Shown piece by piece: positions 10,095 through 18,103 of a DNA stretch of 64,000 nucleotides. The position numbers were made by a program, and so were the translations under genes. The DNA comes from Bradyrhizobium forestalis (GTDB lineage: Bacteria > Pseudomonadota > Alphaproteobacteria > Rhizobiales > Xanthobacteraceae), in the NCBI RefSeq assembly GCF_002795245.1, contig NZ_PGVG01000014.1, forward strand, positions 1 through 64,000. The letters are read 5' to 3'. The notes under the pieces are model-generated. The model made no database searches. It was not told the origin of the DNA and worked only from the letters and a program-made list of their open reading frames with translations. Each line of letters opens with the position of its first letter. Position 1 is the first letter of the stretch.

Positions 10095-10280
10095 ATGAGC
10101 GGACCGGCCGTTATGGAAAACGTGCGCCGCTATCGCGCGATAGCTTCGTTGTGCCGTCAGTCCGCCGCATTTCGGCCAATCCAACGGGACTCATTGCTAG
10201 CGCAAGCTGCAGAGTGGGAGGAACGCGCGATCGCAGAGATCGAGAGATACTTCAGTTGTTCTGCTGCACGTCCTGCTTGA
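10095..10280 (+). CDS. Small conserved rhizobial hypothetical protein
   Basis: A 61-residue protein. Its core (VRRYRAIASLCRQSAAF followed by LLAQAAEWEERAIAEIE) matches, from memory, a small helical protein found many times in Bradyrhizobium genomes, with an RYR...CRQ...AEWE pattern. The start is well supported: GAGGAG lies eight bases upstream of ATG 10095. Function unknown; no membrane segment or metal site. Nearest neighbours are decayed DNA, so it is probably monocistronic. Confidence 0.7.
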   Translation: MSGPAVMENVRRYRAIASLCRQSAAFRPIQRDSLLAQAAEWEERAIAEIERYFSCSAARPA

Positions 10281-11880
10281 TTACGCTCGACGATGAAAGT
10301 ATCCACCATCTGGCCAATAGGTCGGATCATGAAAGGCAATGCTGGCCAAACGATCCAGTCGCGCAAGCGCCGCGCTGAGAATTAATAGGCGGGAGCTTCG
10401 AATAGAACGCTCGAACAGCTTCATCATCTCCGCCAGCACATCCCGGGACCTCGTCGAACCACCGGATAGCTCAGCTCTGTGGATTGCTTTCGCCCTCGTC
10501 GACGCTGTACCAAGCGCGCCGCTACGTTGCCCGGAGGGATGATGCGTTCGCATTCAGCAAGCAGGACTCCTTGGTTGGGCACCGCTCGTCGCGGTGCCGT
10601 GCAAACATTAAGCCCTAAAGCCGACCCTAAGAGGGGCATGCCGAGTAAATCTGCTAGCCGCGGGGAGCTCAGATGTGTTCAATGATCGCCTGATGAATGT
10701 CCGCGCGCGCTAGACAGCCGGAAGATCCGATGTTGCGCCGCGCAAGGAAAACGGAAACTCCGGCTTATCAAAAGCGCAACTCCGCCGTCCCCTGCGGATG
10801 CAGAAATCATTGATCAAGAATTATATGGCGAAGAGCATGAGATGCGAGGCTGACCTCCCCAAAGTCGATCTGGCCAATGACTCCGGTTATCTTCGTGGAG
10901 AGCCTATGCGCTCTACATAAAGTCATATTCATCATCATACGGATCGTTCGAGGGCTTTGCCGCACTCTCGGTACACCTGGCATTGCCGCTATTGTGTTCA
11001 GTTGCGGCAAGAGACAAAGGCGGTTTGCCCGCTCGTTGCCATTTGCATCCTTTGTTTTTCCATTTGTCCTCGTTCTTGGTGGGATCAAGCACCATCATCG
11101 GGTCACTTAACTCAACAAGCCAAACGCTGCTGCGCGGGCTTTCGCTCACGGATTGAAAGAGTGAGAGAGGACGAGCGGTTCGTGCCGTCGATCCGGAGCT
11201 GATGTTCAAGCAAGACATCGCCCGCGTTATCGACAAGCGGATGAGTAGCCCGGAAATCTATTATTGAGGTGAGTTCATCTCACGCAGGAAATGTTTCGCG
11301 CCAATCATTTTTGCGCCTGAACAGCTCGCCTCGGGCGACCTACGGCTTCCGTTCTCAGGAGCCCGGCTCTCTCGTTCCCGAGCTGATAGGTGAAATATCG
11401 CGCTTCCTCCGACCCAAACTTCGTGCCGAAGCAAAACGCAATGTCCCCTGTGCGTTGAGCCTTTCGAGACACCCGAGCTAGAGTATCGCTGCTGATTCGC
11501 AGCAATATGCTCTCTCCGCCATAAAACTCTCCCAGCTTGTTCCCGAATGAAGATCTTGAGATCTCAACCACCGGTGGCTCGTTGACCGGCGCGTATGGCC
11601 AGTCGAAAATGAATCAGAGGAGAAACTCGATGGCGCCGAATTCAGGAATGAGAGTATATCCAGCGAATCTTTGGGCGATACGCGTAGTGCCGGTCATTAG
11701 TCGCGCGCGGTCTCATTTCATCGGCCTCGGAGGCGCATTTGATATCGGATAAATTGCTGGTGCGCTGAAACATGAAGCCTCTCATTTGTATCGACGAGGT
11801 CGCGGGGGCCGCCGCCGATTGAGTGTTCCGCGTTGATGGTAAACCTAGCTGTCGGAATCGGACTGCTAAGCATCAAGACG
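10281..11880. other. Gene-poor stretch
   Basis: About 1.6 kb without a gene I can support. Open frames on both strands overlap and have arginine/serine-rich translations. No transposase motif or inverted repeat noticed. Confidence 0.45.
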
Positions 11881-12501
11881 TTACCATTCCGATCCGCCCC
11901 CACATTGGCTCGTTCGAGATAGCGCCGAGAAGTACCGGCCGTCTGCCTGCGGTGGTGGGTTGGCGCCGCCGGTCTCTGTCTTACCTTCAAGGGCGAGGGA
12001 CAGTTTGAAGTTATTCCGCAGCATCGGGTTTGCGGGTTCCGCTGCGAGAGCCTGGCGGTAGAGTTCTTGGGCCTCCCGATGTCGGCCCTCGTGATCGAGA
12101 GCAACTGCTTTGGCATTCAATGCGCGCAGGTCGCCAGGGGCTGCCAATAAGATCCCGTCGAGCACCTCAAGCGCATCATTCGGGCATTTGCGTGCCAGCA
12201 AAGCCCGCGCAAGAGGAATCGCGGCATCAACATTGTCCGGTCGTTGCTTCAGCGCATCGCGCAAAGCCTTCTCGTCAGTATCCCGACCGAGGGCGTGGGC
12301 GATGCGCTCGCGCATACCAGGATCGACCTCCTTGGCCCCGACCAGTTCTGCCGTGGACGTCGGTTGCTGTGAAAGACCCGACTTGTGCGAGTTAGCGCAA
12401 CCTGCGAGCAGCACGATGGCAAGCATGGGGGGAAAGGCCGAGCACGAATGGCGACGAAAGTTCCGCCGGCGCCGCAGAACATTAACCTTACATGAATTCA
12501 T
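11881..12501 (-). CDS. TPR lipoprotein, TadD-like, last gene of the rhcV operon
   Basis: About 206 residues. The N-terminus MNSCKVNVLRRRRNFRR leads into a hydrophobic segment ending in the lipobox LLAGC, so it is predicted to be an outer- or inner-membrane lipoprotein. Residues about 85-175 form tetratricopeptide repeats (PLARALLARKCPNDALEVLD and GRHREAQELYRQALAAEPAN), resembling TadD of Tad pilus systems. ATG 12501 is chosen because GAGG lies six bases upstream; TTG 12522 and GTG 12513 are alternatives. It follows rhcV by about 30 bases, so it is co-transcribed with the secretion genes. A role in secretin assembly (pilotin-like) is plausible but inferred. Confidence 0.75.
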   Translation of the reverse strand: MNSCKVNVLRRRRNFRRHSCSAFPPMLAIVLLAGCANSHKSGLSQQPTSTAELVGAKEVDPGMRERIAHALGRDTDEKALRDALKQRPDNVDAAIPLARALLARKCPNDALEVLDGILLAAPGDLRALNAKAVALDHEGRHREAQELYRQALAAEPANPMLRNNFKLSLALEGKTETGGANPPPQADGRYFSALSRTSQCGGGSEW

Positions 12502-12533
12502 AAGCGACCTCACGACCCCCAAACCTGTGCTCG

Positions 12534-14651
12534 TCAGCCGGCCGCAGGGAGGAGGTCACGATGCCCGCCTGTAGGAGTCTTGTCCTTGCTAGGCGCAAGT
12601 TTGACGGAGCCAATCGGCTGGACGGTGAAATCCGAGGCGAGATCCTGATAGGAGAGAACAGGTAGGTCTATTCCATTGCGGGTGAGAAAGCCGCGGACGA
12701 AGCGCCGGATATCCATCGAGCCCAGGATAACTGGCTGGTTCTGACTACGTGCGATGCTCGAATGGATCTGGCGAAATTGTGCAAGTAGCATCTCGCTTTG
12801 CCGATCCTCCAAAACGAGGTAGGGACCGACAGCGGTCTCGCGCACCGCACCTCGCACGATATCCTCGGTCTCACGCTCGACGATAAAGGCCGCCACAACA
12901 CGATGGGCGTTGGCATAGCGGTGACAGATCTGCCGCTTCAGAACGGAGCGCACATATTCGGTGAGCAGTACGGCACTTTGCTCCCGTTCGCTCCACTCTG
13001 CAAGCGCCTCCAGAACCAAACGGGTGTTCCGGATCGGGATGCCCTCGTCCAGCAAGCGACGTAGCACATCCGCGATGCGAGGGATCGGCGTCGTGCGCAG
13101 CACCTCCTTCACCAGATCGGCATATTCCTGCTCCATCCGGCTAAGCAGCTGACGCGTTTCCTGAATGCCCACCAGGCGCTGTGCATAGCGTGTCAACGTC
13201 GACTGGACGCGCAAGGCGATGATTTCGCTCGGACGGTGGTGCCCTATTCCGGCAGCTTTGAGAGCGGGCGCATGGCCTTGTTCGATCCAGATCCGATTCG
13301 TGTCTGGGTCCTGCCGAAAGGGGATCCCGCTTAGTTCAATATTCGCCACGTCGTCGTTAAGTAAGAGTTGTGTCGGGTCAATGGCGCCCTCTTCCACCGG
13401 CACTCCTTCGACATCCACCCGGAATTGCGATTGGGCGAGGTGCTGTGCGCTTTGGGCGGGAATGCGTGGAATTGTGATGCCAAGATCAGCTGAAACTAGT
13501 GCCGAAACCCGTGCGACGCACTGCTCGAGTTCCCCTACGTCGATTGCCTGCATCAGGCTCGGCGCTAGCAACAGCGTAATCGGAAGTGCCTCCGCGGGCA
13601 CGGTTTGCTTCTGACCTTGTGGGGAAGCGGGAGCCGAACCGGTGGGACCGGCGCCGGCCTTGAGAGCAGTCTTGCCCTCTTGCACGCCAACCTTGAGAAA
13701 GCTGGCAGCGGAGAACAGCGCGGCCAGTATGACAAAGGGCGGCAAAGGGAAGCCAGGAACGAACCCCATCACAAGCAAGACACAGGAGGCCAAGCGTAGC
13801 GCTTGTGTGCTGGCCGTAAGTTGGTTGACGATATCGGCGCCGAGATTGAGTCTGGAAGGACCGTTGACACGAGTGACGATGGTTGCGGCTGTAATTGACA
13901 GCAGCAGGGCCGGAATCTGCGAAATGAGCGCATCACCGATCGTCAGGGTGGTATAATGATGCATCGCCTCCTCGAGGGACATGCCCTTGGAGAGCGATCC
14001 GATCGTGATGCCACCCAGCATGTTGATGCAGATGACTATTAGTCCGGCTATGGCATCGCCCTTCACGAATTTCATAGCACCGTCCATCGCGCCGTGCAGT
14101 TGGCTTTCTCGCTCCAGCGCGCCGCGCCGGCTGCGGGCTTCGTGCTGATCGATATGGCCGTTGCGCAGCTCCGCATCGATCGCCATCTGCTTGCCCGGCA
14201 GCGCATCGAGCGTGAAGCGCGCAGATACCTCCGCCACCCGTTCGGCGCCCTTGGCGAGAACCATGAACTGCACCATGGTCACAATCAGGAATATGACAAT
14301 GCCCACGGCGATGTTGCCGGATATGACAAATTCGCCGAACGTATGAATGATGCTGCCGGCATCGCCCTCGGCGAGGATCAGTCGCGTCGTTGCAACGGTA
14401 AGAGCGAGACGAAAGACGGTGGAGATCAGGATGACGCCCGGCAGGGACGAAAAGTCGAGCGGCGTGTTGAGATACAGGGCTACCATCAACAGCAATATGG
14501 CAAACCCCAGATTGAAACCGATCAGCATATCGATCATGACGATCGGGATCGGCATGATCATCATTCCGATCGCAAGAAGAAGCATCAGCGCGACCATCAA
14601 ATCCGGGTGAGCCGGCGCGCGCGTGATGAGATTTCGTAGAAGGTTGGCCAT
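12534..14651 (-). CDS. rhcV: Type III export gate protein RhcV (SctV)
   Basis: A 705-residue member of the FHIPEP family (SctV, FlhA, LcrD), the large export-gate component that forms a cytoplasmic nonamer. The N-terminal third has about eight membrane segments (for example PDLMVALMLLLAIGMMI) and the family signature around VFRLALTVATTRLILAEGDAG. The FHIPEP cytosolic linker region KGDAIAGLIVICINMLGG is present. The C-terminal domain ends near 12534 with a Ser/Lys-rich tail. ATG 14651 starts MANLLRNLITRAP; longer frames upstream are implausible. Eight bases separate it from the preceding TPR gene, so the operon is tight. Full length for the family, with no sign of damage. Confidence 0.95.
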   Translation of the reverse strand: MANLLRNLITRAPAHPDLMVALMLLLAIGMMIMPIPIVMIDMLIGFNLGFAILLLMVALYLNTPLDFSSLPGVILISTVFRLALTVATTRLILAEGDAGSIIHTFGEFVISGNIAVGIVIFLIVTMVQFMVLAKGAERVAEVSARFTLDALPGKQMAIDAELRNGHIDQHEARSRRGALERESQLHGAMDGAMKFVKGDAIAGLIVICINMLGGITIGSLSKGMSLEEAMHHYTTLTIGDALISQIPALLLSITAATIVTRVNGPSRLNLGADIVNQLTASTQALRLASCVLLVMGFVPGFPLPPFVILAALFSAASFLKVGVQEGKTALKAGAGPTGSAPASPQGQKQTVPAEALPITLLLAPSLMQAIDVGELEQCVARVSALVSADLGITIPRIPAQSAQHLAQSQFRVDVEGVPVEEGAIDPTQLLLNDDVANIELSGIPFRQDPDTNRIWIEQGHAPALKAAGIGHHRPSEIIALRVQSTLTRYAQRLVGIQETRQLLSRMEQEYADLVKEVLRTTPIPRIADVLRRLLDEGIPIRNTRLVLEALAEWSEREQSAVLLTEYVRSVLKRQICHRYANAHRVVAAFIVERETEDIVRGAVRETAVGPYLVLEDRQSEMLLAQFRQIHSSIARSQNQPVILGSMDIRRFVRGFLTRNGIDLPVLSYQDLASDFTVQPIGSVKLAPSKDKTPTGGHRDLLPAAG

Positions 14652-14659
14652 GAGAAGCC

Positions 14660-15088
14660 TTATTGTTGTTTGATTGCAGCTGTGCTGCCCCGCAACAAAA
14701 CATAGCGTTTGAAGACGGCTTGCGCTTCGGTCATGCGGCCAGCGTGGCGCAGGGCGTGGCTGCGCATCAGCATCAAGGGCGGACACGAAGACGGCTCGTC
14801 ATCCAGTTTGTCAAGCCTGTCCAATACCGACAGTGCTTCGTCACCGCGACGCTCCGAGATGAGAGAGTAGGCCAGTATGCGGAGCAGGCCGATGTCTTGA
14901 GACTGTTCGTGAGCGACCAGCCGCAACAGAGCCAGGCTCTTGGCGCTCTGTCCGCACGCAAGGTAGACATAAGAAAGCACGCAGAGCAAATCTCGCTCCG
15001 GCCCGGAGATCAGCTCGATAGCGCCGGCTTCGGAAACGATCGGCGGCTGTGTAGATGTGAAGTGTTGCACTTTGTCTGGCACGACCAT
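14660..15088 (-). CDS. TPR-type secretion protein upstream of rhcV (y4yS type, possible SctY)
   Basis: A 142-residue, mostly helical protein with two or three degenerate TPR-like repeats (LCVLSYVYLACGQSAKSLAL, LRILAYSLISERRGDEALSV, RSHALRHAGRMTEAQAVFKR). The family corresponds to y4yS of the Rhizobium NGR234 cluster. The order (a poorly conserved partner, then this TPR protein, then SctV) parallels yscX-yscY-lcrD of Yersinia, where YscY is a chaperone of YscX and both bind SctV. That analogy is inference from order and fold only. AAAGG precedes the ATG, and the preceding gene ends two bases upstream. Confidence 0.75.
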   Translation of the reverse strand: MVVPDKVQHFTSTQPPIVSEAGAIELISGPERDLLCVLSYVYLACGQSAKSLALLRLVAHEQSQDIGLLRILAYSLISERRGDEALSVLDRLDKLDDEPSSCPPLMLMRSHALRHAGRMTEAQAVFKRYVLLRGSTAAIKQQ

Positions 15089-15090
15089 TG

Positions 15091-15630
15091 CTAGCCTTTG
15101 ATCAAGCCATTGTGACTCTGCCGGAGCAGGATTAAACGTTGCAGCTCGAGTTGCAGAAGGGCGGCCCCTTCACGTGGCACCAAATCCTCTGGCGCCGCTG
15201 ATAGCGTATCAGCCAAACGCTCCAGGAGAAGGCTGTGTTGCTCTGGACGCAGAACATGCGAATGACGTAAGCGCGGCGTCACGAAGGAGAGCAGGCTGTG
15301 CGCAAGATTGGGCTCATTAAGCCAAGAGAGTTCCGAGCTTGGCTCGATCTGACCTGGCGGGGCGCGCGCCTCGTCTAGATTGATGCGCGAAACTGCATCG
15401 ATCGAACTGAGCTCGAGCGCGCTCTCGATCGTGACGTCCACCAACCGATCCAGCACGTCACTGTGACGAGAAAGTGAGGTGTGGCTCTTAGGATCATTGC
15501 CACGCGTCCGGTCAATCCCGATGGACTTGGCTCGAGAATTGACCGGCGTGTTGGCAGATGCATGATGATCAACGTTTGGCCCCTGAAAAGAGGTGCCGGG
15601 CTCGACGGGATCGGGGGGCAGCCTAGTCAT
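15091..15630 (-). CDS. Type III secretion cluster protein of unknown function
   Basis: A 179-residue soluble protein. Its first 60 residues are Ser/Pro/Asn-rich and look disordered. The C-terminal half is helical and Leu-rich (LSFVTPRLRHSHVLRPEQHS, LLQLELQRLILLRQSHNGLI). No catalytic motif. It sits between the SctD-like gene and the TPR gene with very small spacing, so it belongs to the secretion operon. A disordered N-terminus next to a TPR chaperone and SctV suggests a small secreted partner of the SctX kind, but I do not recognise the family by sequence. Start ATG 15630 has AAGGAAG about ten bases upstream. Confidence 0.7.
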   Translation of the reverse strand: MTRLPPDPVEPGTSFQGPNVDHHASANTPVNSRAKSIGIDRTRGNDPKSHTSLSRHSDVLDRLVDVTIESALELSSIDAVSRINLDEARAPPGQIEPSSELSWLNEPNLAHSLLSFVTPRLRHSHVLRPEQHSLLLERLADTLSAAPEDLVPREGAALLQLELQRLILLRQSHNGLIKG

Positions 15631-15663
15631 GGCACTTTGCTTCCTTACCTGCGGCCTAAAACG

Positions 15664-16554
15664 TTAATAGGGTAGAGTGGCAAGCCGGCCATCCCGGCTC
15701 AGCAGAACACGCCCTTCCTCGATCCCGTAGACGGTCCATCCATTGCTTAAGAGCGCGCCGACGAAATACTTTTGACCAGCAATGACAATATAAGGGTCGC
15801 TCCCGCGCCAAACCGCTTGGACCCCAATTGCGGGAGGCGTCTTCTCATCCTTGATAGCCACAGCATTGACGAGCGTATAAGCGCCATTGCTATTGTGATC
15901 AAACCGCTGCTGGACGTCTCGCCATGTGGCGAGCGAGGCGGGCGTAACGGTGCCATCGGCGGTGACAACGCCCGCCCCAGAGCCGACCTTGATGCCGACA
16001 AGGCCCGCTCTGTCAACTTCCTCTTGCAACCGTTCGGCAGCTGCATCGGTGGCCAGAGCATCAGGAGCGCTGAGCGCCAGCTTGGGCGCAATGTCCGGAG
16101 CAGGGGACGACGGACTTGACGCCACGGTGGTGTCGGTCTGGACAAAACTGGGTGAGACTGCGCCAACCGCGGCAGAGCTGATCAGGACCAAAGCAAGAAA
16201 GACGAGCGATATATGCCGGCGGTCGATGGAGCCAGCTTGTTTGTAGTCCTCGATCGTCCAGCGAATGGACATCGCCCCGGCATGCAAAACGACAGGAAGA
16301 GGGACAACAATGGATTCGTTTGGTAAAACAGTCTCGTGCCCCTCGATCCTAACGTCCCTCGCAAGGGCCTCGATCTCGATTGAATTGGAATGGGGGGTGA
16401 CACGAAGATGGTGCGGTTCGAGGCCTTGTTCGACGAAGATCAAATCAGCATCGAGGCTGCTGCCAATCAGACACGATCCGACCCCCACTTTACTTGTCAG
16501 CCCGGAGTAACACCCCGACAACACTTCGAAATGCGGGCAATTTGGTTCATTCAC
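15664..16554 (-). CDS. Inner-membrane ring protein, SctD-like (y4yQ type)
   Basis: About 296 residues from GTG 16554 (longer frames run to 16617). GTG is preferred because AGGAA lies six bases before it. Residues about 5-110 fit a cytoplasmic FHA-like domain (KVGVGSCLIGSSLDADLIF, then EPHHLRV). One membrane segment follows (HISLVFLALVLISSAAVGAV). The periplasmic part contains ring-building folds ending in GRVLLSRDGRLATLPY. This FHA-TM-periplasm layout is that of SctD inner-membrane ring proteins, and the position before rhcV matches y4yQ of NGR234. It lies 115 bases after nopA, separated by a small hairpin. Confidence 0.85.
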   Translation of the reverse strand: MNEPNCPHFEVLSGCYSGLTSKVGVGSCLIGSSLDADLIFVEQGLEPHHLRVTPHSNSIEIEALARDVRIEGHETVLPNESIVVPLPVVLHAGAMSIRWTIEDYKQAGSIDRRHISLVFLALVLISSAAVGAVSPSFVQTDTTVASSPSSPAPDIAPKLALSAPDALATDAAAERLQEEVDRAGLVGIKVGSGAGVVTADGTVTPASLATWRDVQQRFDHNSNGAYTLVNAVAIKDEKTPPAIGVQAVWRGSDPYIVIAGQKYFVGALLSNGWTVYGIEEGRVLLSRDGRLATLPY

Positions 16555-16580
16555 GGTCGGTTTCCTGAACAGCGAAAGGA

Positions 16581-16601
16581 ACCGTACGGCAAAACCGTAC
16601 G
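16581..16601. repeat. Short perfect inverted repeat between nopA and the SctD-like gene
   Basis: Two copies of the self-complementary octamer CCGTACGG at 16581-16588 and 16594-16601, separated by five bases (CAAAA on the plus strand). The transcript of the minus-strand operon would form an 8-bp hairpin in the leader of the SctD-like gene. No U tract follows. It may slow transcription or protect the nopA message, which would let the abundant pilin be made in excess. Confidence 0.6.
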
Positions 16602-16668
16602 GCCCGTGCGACTTCACAGACTAAGCAGCCGGTGAAAGTGGGGCGGCGACGTCGCCCCATCTCATCCC

Positions 16669-16902
16669 TTACTGCACCCGCTCATCGGCCGCTTTCTTGA
16701 CGGTCGAGAGCTCGGTCGAGACGACGCGAAGTTCCACATCCCTCTCAGCAGCCTTTGTGCTGGTCAAAGTCAGGGCGGCGATTTGCCGTTGGAATGCCGC
16801 CTCTCCAGCAGCTTCAGCAGCGGTGGAAGCGGCTGCAGCAGTAGCGGTGCCGGCTGCTCCACCTGCAGTCGAGGTATGAGACGCACCAACATTTTTAGAC
16901 AT
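16669..16902 (-). CDS. nopA: NopA, type III pilus/needle-like subunit
   Basis: A 77-residue protein. The first third is Ala/Thr/Gly-rich (STAGGAAGTATAAAASTAAE) and the rest is an amphipathic helix (FQRQIAALTLTSTKAAERDV). There is no signal peptide. Size, composition and position (directly after nopC and before the y4yQ-type gene) match NopA, the major extracellular pilus protein of rhizobial type III systems. AGGAG lies six bases before ATG 16902. Transcription is expected from the tts box upstream of nopC, 426 bases away. Confidence 0.85.
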   Translation of the reverse strand: MSKNVGASHTSTAGGAAGTATAAAASTAAEAAGEAAFQRQIAALTLTSTKAAERDVELRVVSTELSTVKKAADERVQ

Positions 16903-16973
16903 ACTATTCTCCTGTGTGCTCGAATTTCGCCGCGACGTGCGGCTCCTATTTCCTAACGTCGCAACATGCGACG

Positions 16974-17270
16974 TCAGGAATCCTCCTCTGTCTCGGCCAT
17001 GACATCGTCGAAATGGCTCATTGCACTATTCGCAACTTGGAGAGCAGCGGCTCCCAAAGCGGCGCTGAACGCTTGCTGCATAGCGGCTTCGTGCGAGTTG
17101 CCACCCGGAGTGGACGCGCCGCCGTTTACGGGAATGTTTGCATCAGGCGATCGGGCATGATCGTCGCGCTCGCCAGGCTTCTGAGATCCTTTTTTGCCGC
17201 CGCTTTTGCCGCCAGCCGCATGGAGGTCAGCATCAACGTGCCCAGCGGCGCTAGAGCTCGTAACGCGCAT
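16974..17270 (-). CDS. nopC: NopC, small type III secreted protein
   Basis: A 98-residue protein with a Gly/Lys/Ser-rich N-terminal half (GGKSGGKKGSQKPGERDD) and an Ala-rich helical C-terminus (MQQAFSAALGAAALQVANSA). No signal peptide and no enzyme motif. The nopC-nopA order directly behind a tts box is the arrangement known from NGR234-type clusters, which is the main reason for the name. AGGAG precedes ATG 17270 with normal spacing. The box lies 57 bases upstream. Confidence 0.8.
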   Translation of the reverse strand: MRVTSSSAAGHVDADLHAAGGKSGGKKGSQKPGERDDHARSPDANIPVNGGASTPGGNSHEAAMQQAFSAALGAAALQVANSAMSHFDDVMAETEEDS

Positions 17271-17327
17271 CGGGTTCTCCTATGTCAATTCGATCGTGCC
17301 AATGGAGGCAGTTTCCGCTCTCCACTA

Positions 17328-17357
17328 TGCAAGTATTAGCTTTCGACAAGCTGACGA
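17328..17357 (-). promoter_or_regulatory. tts box upstream of nopC-nopA operon
   Basis: On the minus strand the site reads TCGTCAGCTTGTCGAAAGCT, a full match to the published TtsI-binding core GTCAGcTTntCGaaAGct. It faces nopC and lies 57 bases upstream of its start, as expected for an activator site. Confidence 0.9.
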
Positions 17358-18103
17358 GTCGTAGAAATGCAATGAGCTGATGGTCGATCGTCATTATACG
17401 TCTTCACCAGCCGACCGTATTTGAACAAGTTGCCCGCGAAAGCTGGAGATCAGATGGTTAAGACCAACAATCGTTTGTGAAGCTTGATCGGGTGAGCACG
17501 TTGCTCATCGTTTCGAAAGCTTCAATAGCGGAATACCAAAGCCACCACTAACAAAAACGTTTTGAGGCCGACATGCTGTAATCTCGGGCTCACGTCCCTT
17601 GCGATGCCTCCGAGCTCTGTTGACAATTTGCTTGCAGTCAGGCGAAGCGGCATGGAGCTTGACCTGGTCGGAGCGAGGCGGAAAGCCAGAGTGACGGCCG
17701 ATTCAGCGGCCAAGAGCGGTCCCTCGGTCCTGGCGGGCCCATAGCAGATCCGTCAATCGCGACCTACTTTCAGGGAGACCGAGCAGAAGCCCGCCAGTCG
17801 AGAAAGAGCCCTTCGGCCTTCTACCGCTCTGGACCAATGTGCTCTCGATCCTTGCGCAATCGGCAGGCTCCGCGGCTGCGGCCGACTGTCGCGTAGTGTT
17901 AATGCATCGCGGTCTCGAGTGCGGCCAGCATAGCTTGTACGCAGTGAAGAGCCGAAATAAGTTCCTCGGATTCGGGGGCGGTCTCAAGTATGCTGGTAGA
18001 GCTTCGCGCGACCTACTGCTCGGCAGAGAGGCCCAACCGCGCGGAGGCCGCGCAAGCTCATTACCGTTTCCAGCGTGATCCTGAGAAGATAGCGTCGCTC
18101 CGC
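17358..18103. other. Intergenic stretch between the nopC promoter and nopX
   Basis: About 750 bases with no supported gene. Short frames on both strands lack protein-like composition. I see no terminator for nopX. Confidence 0.45.
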
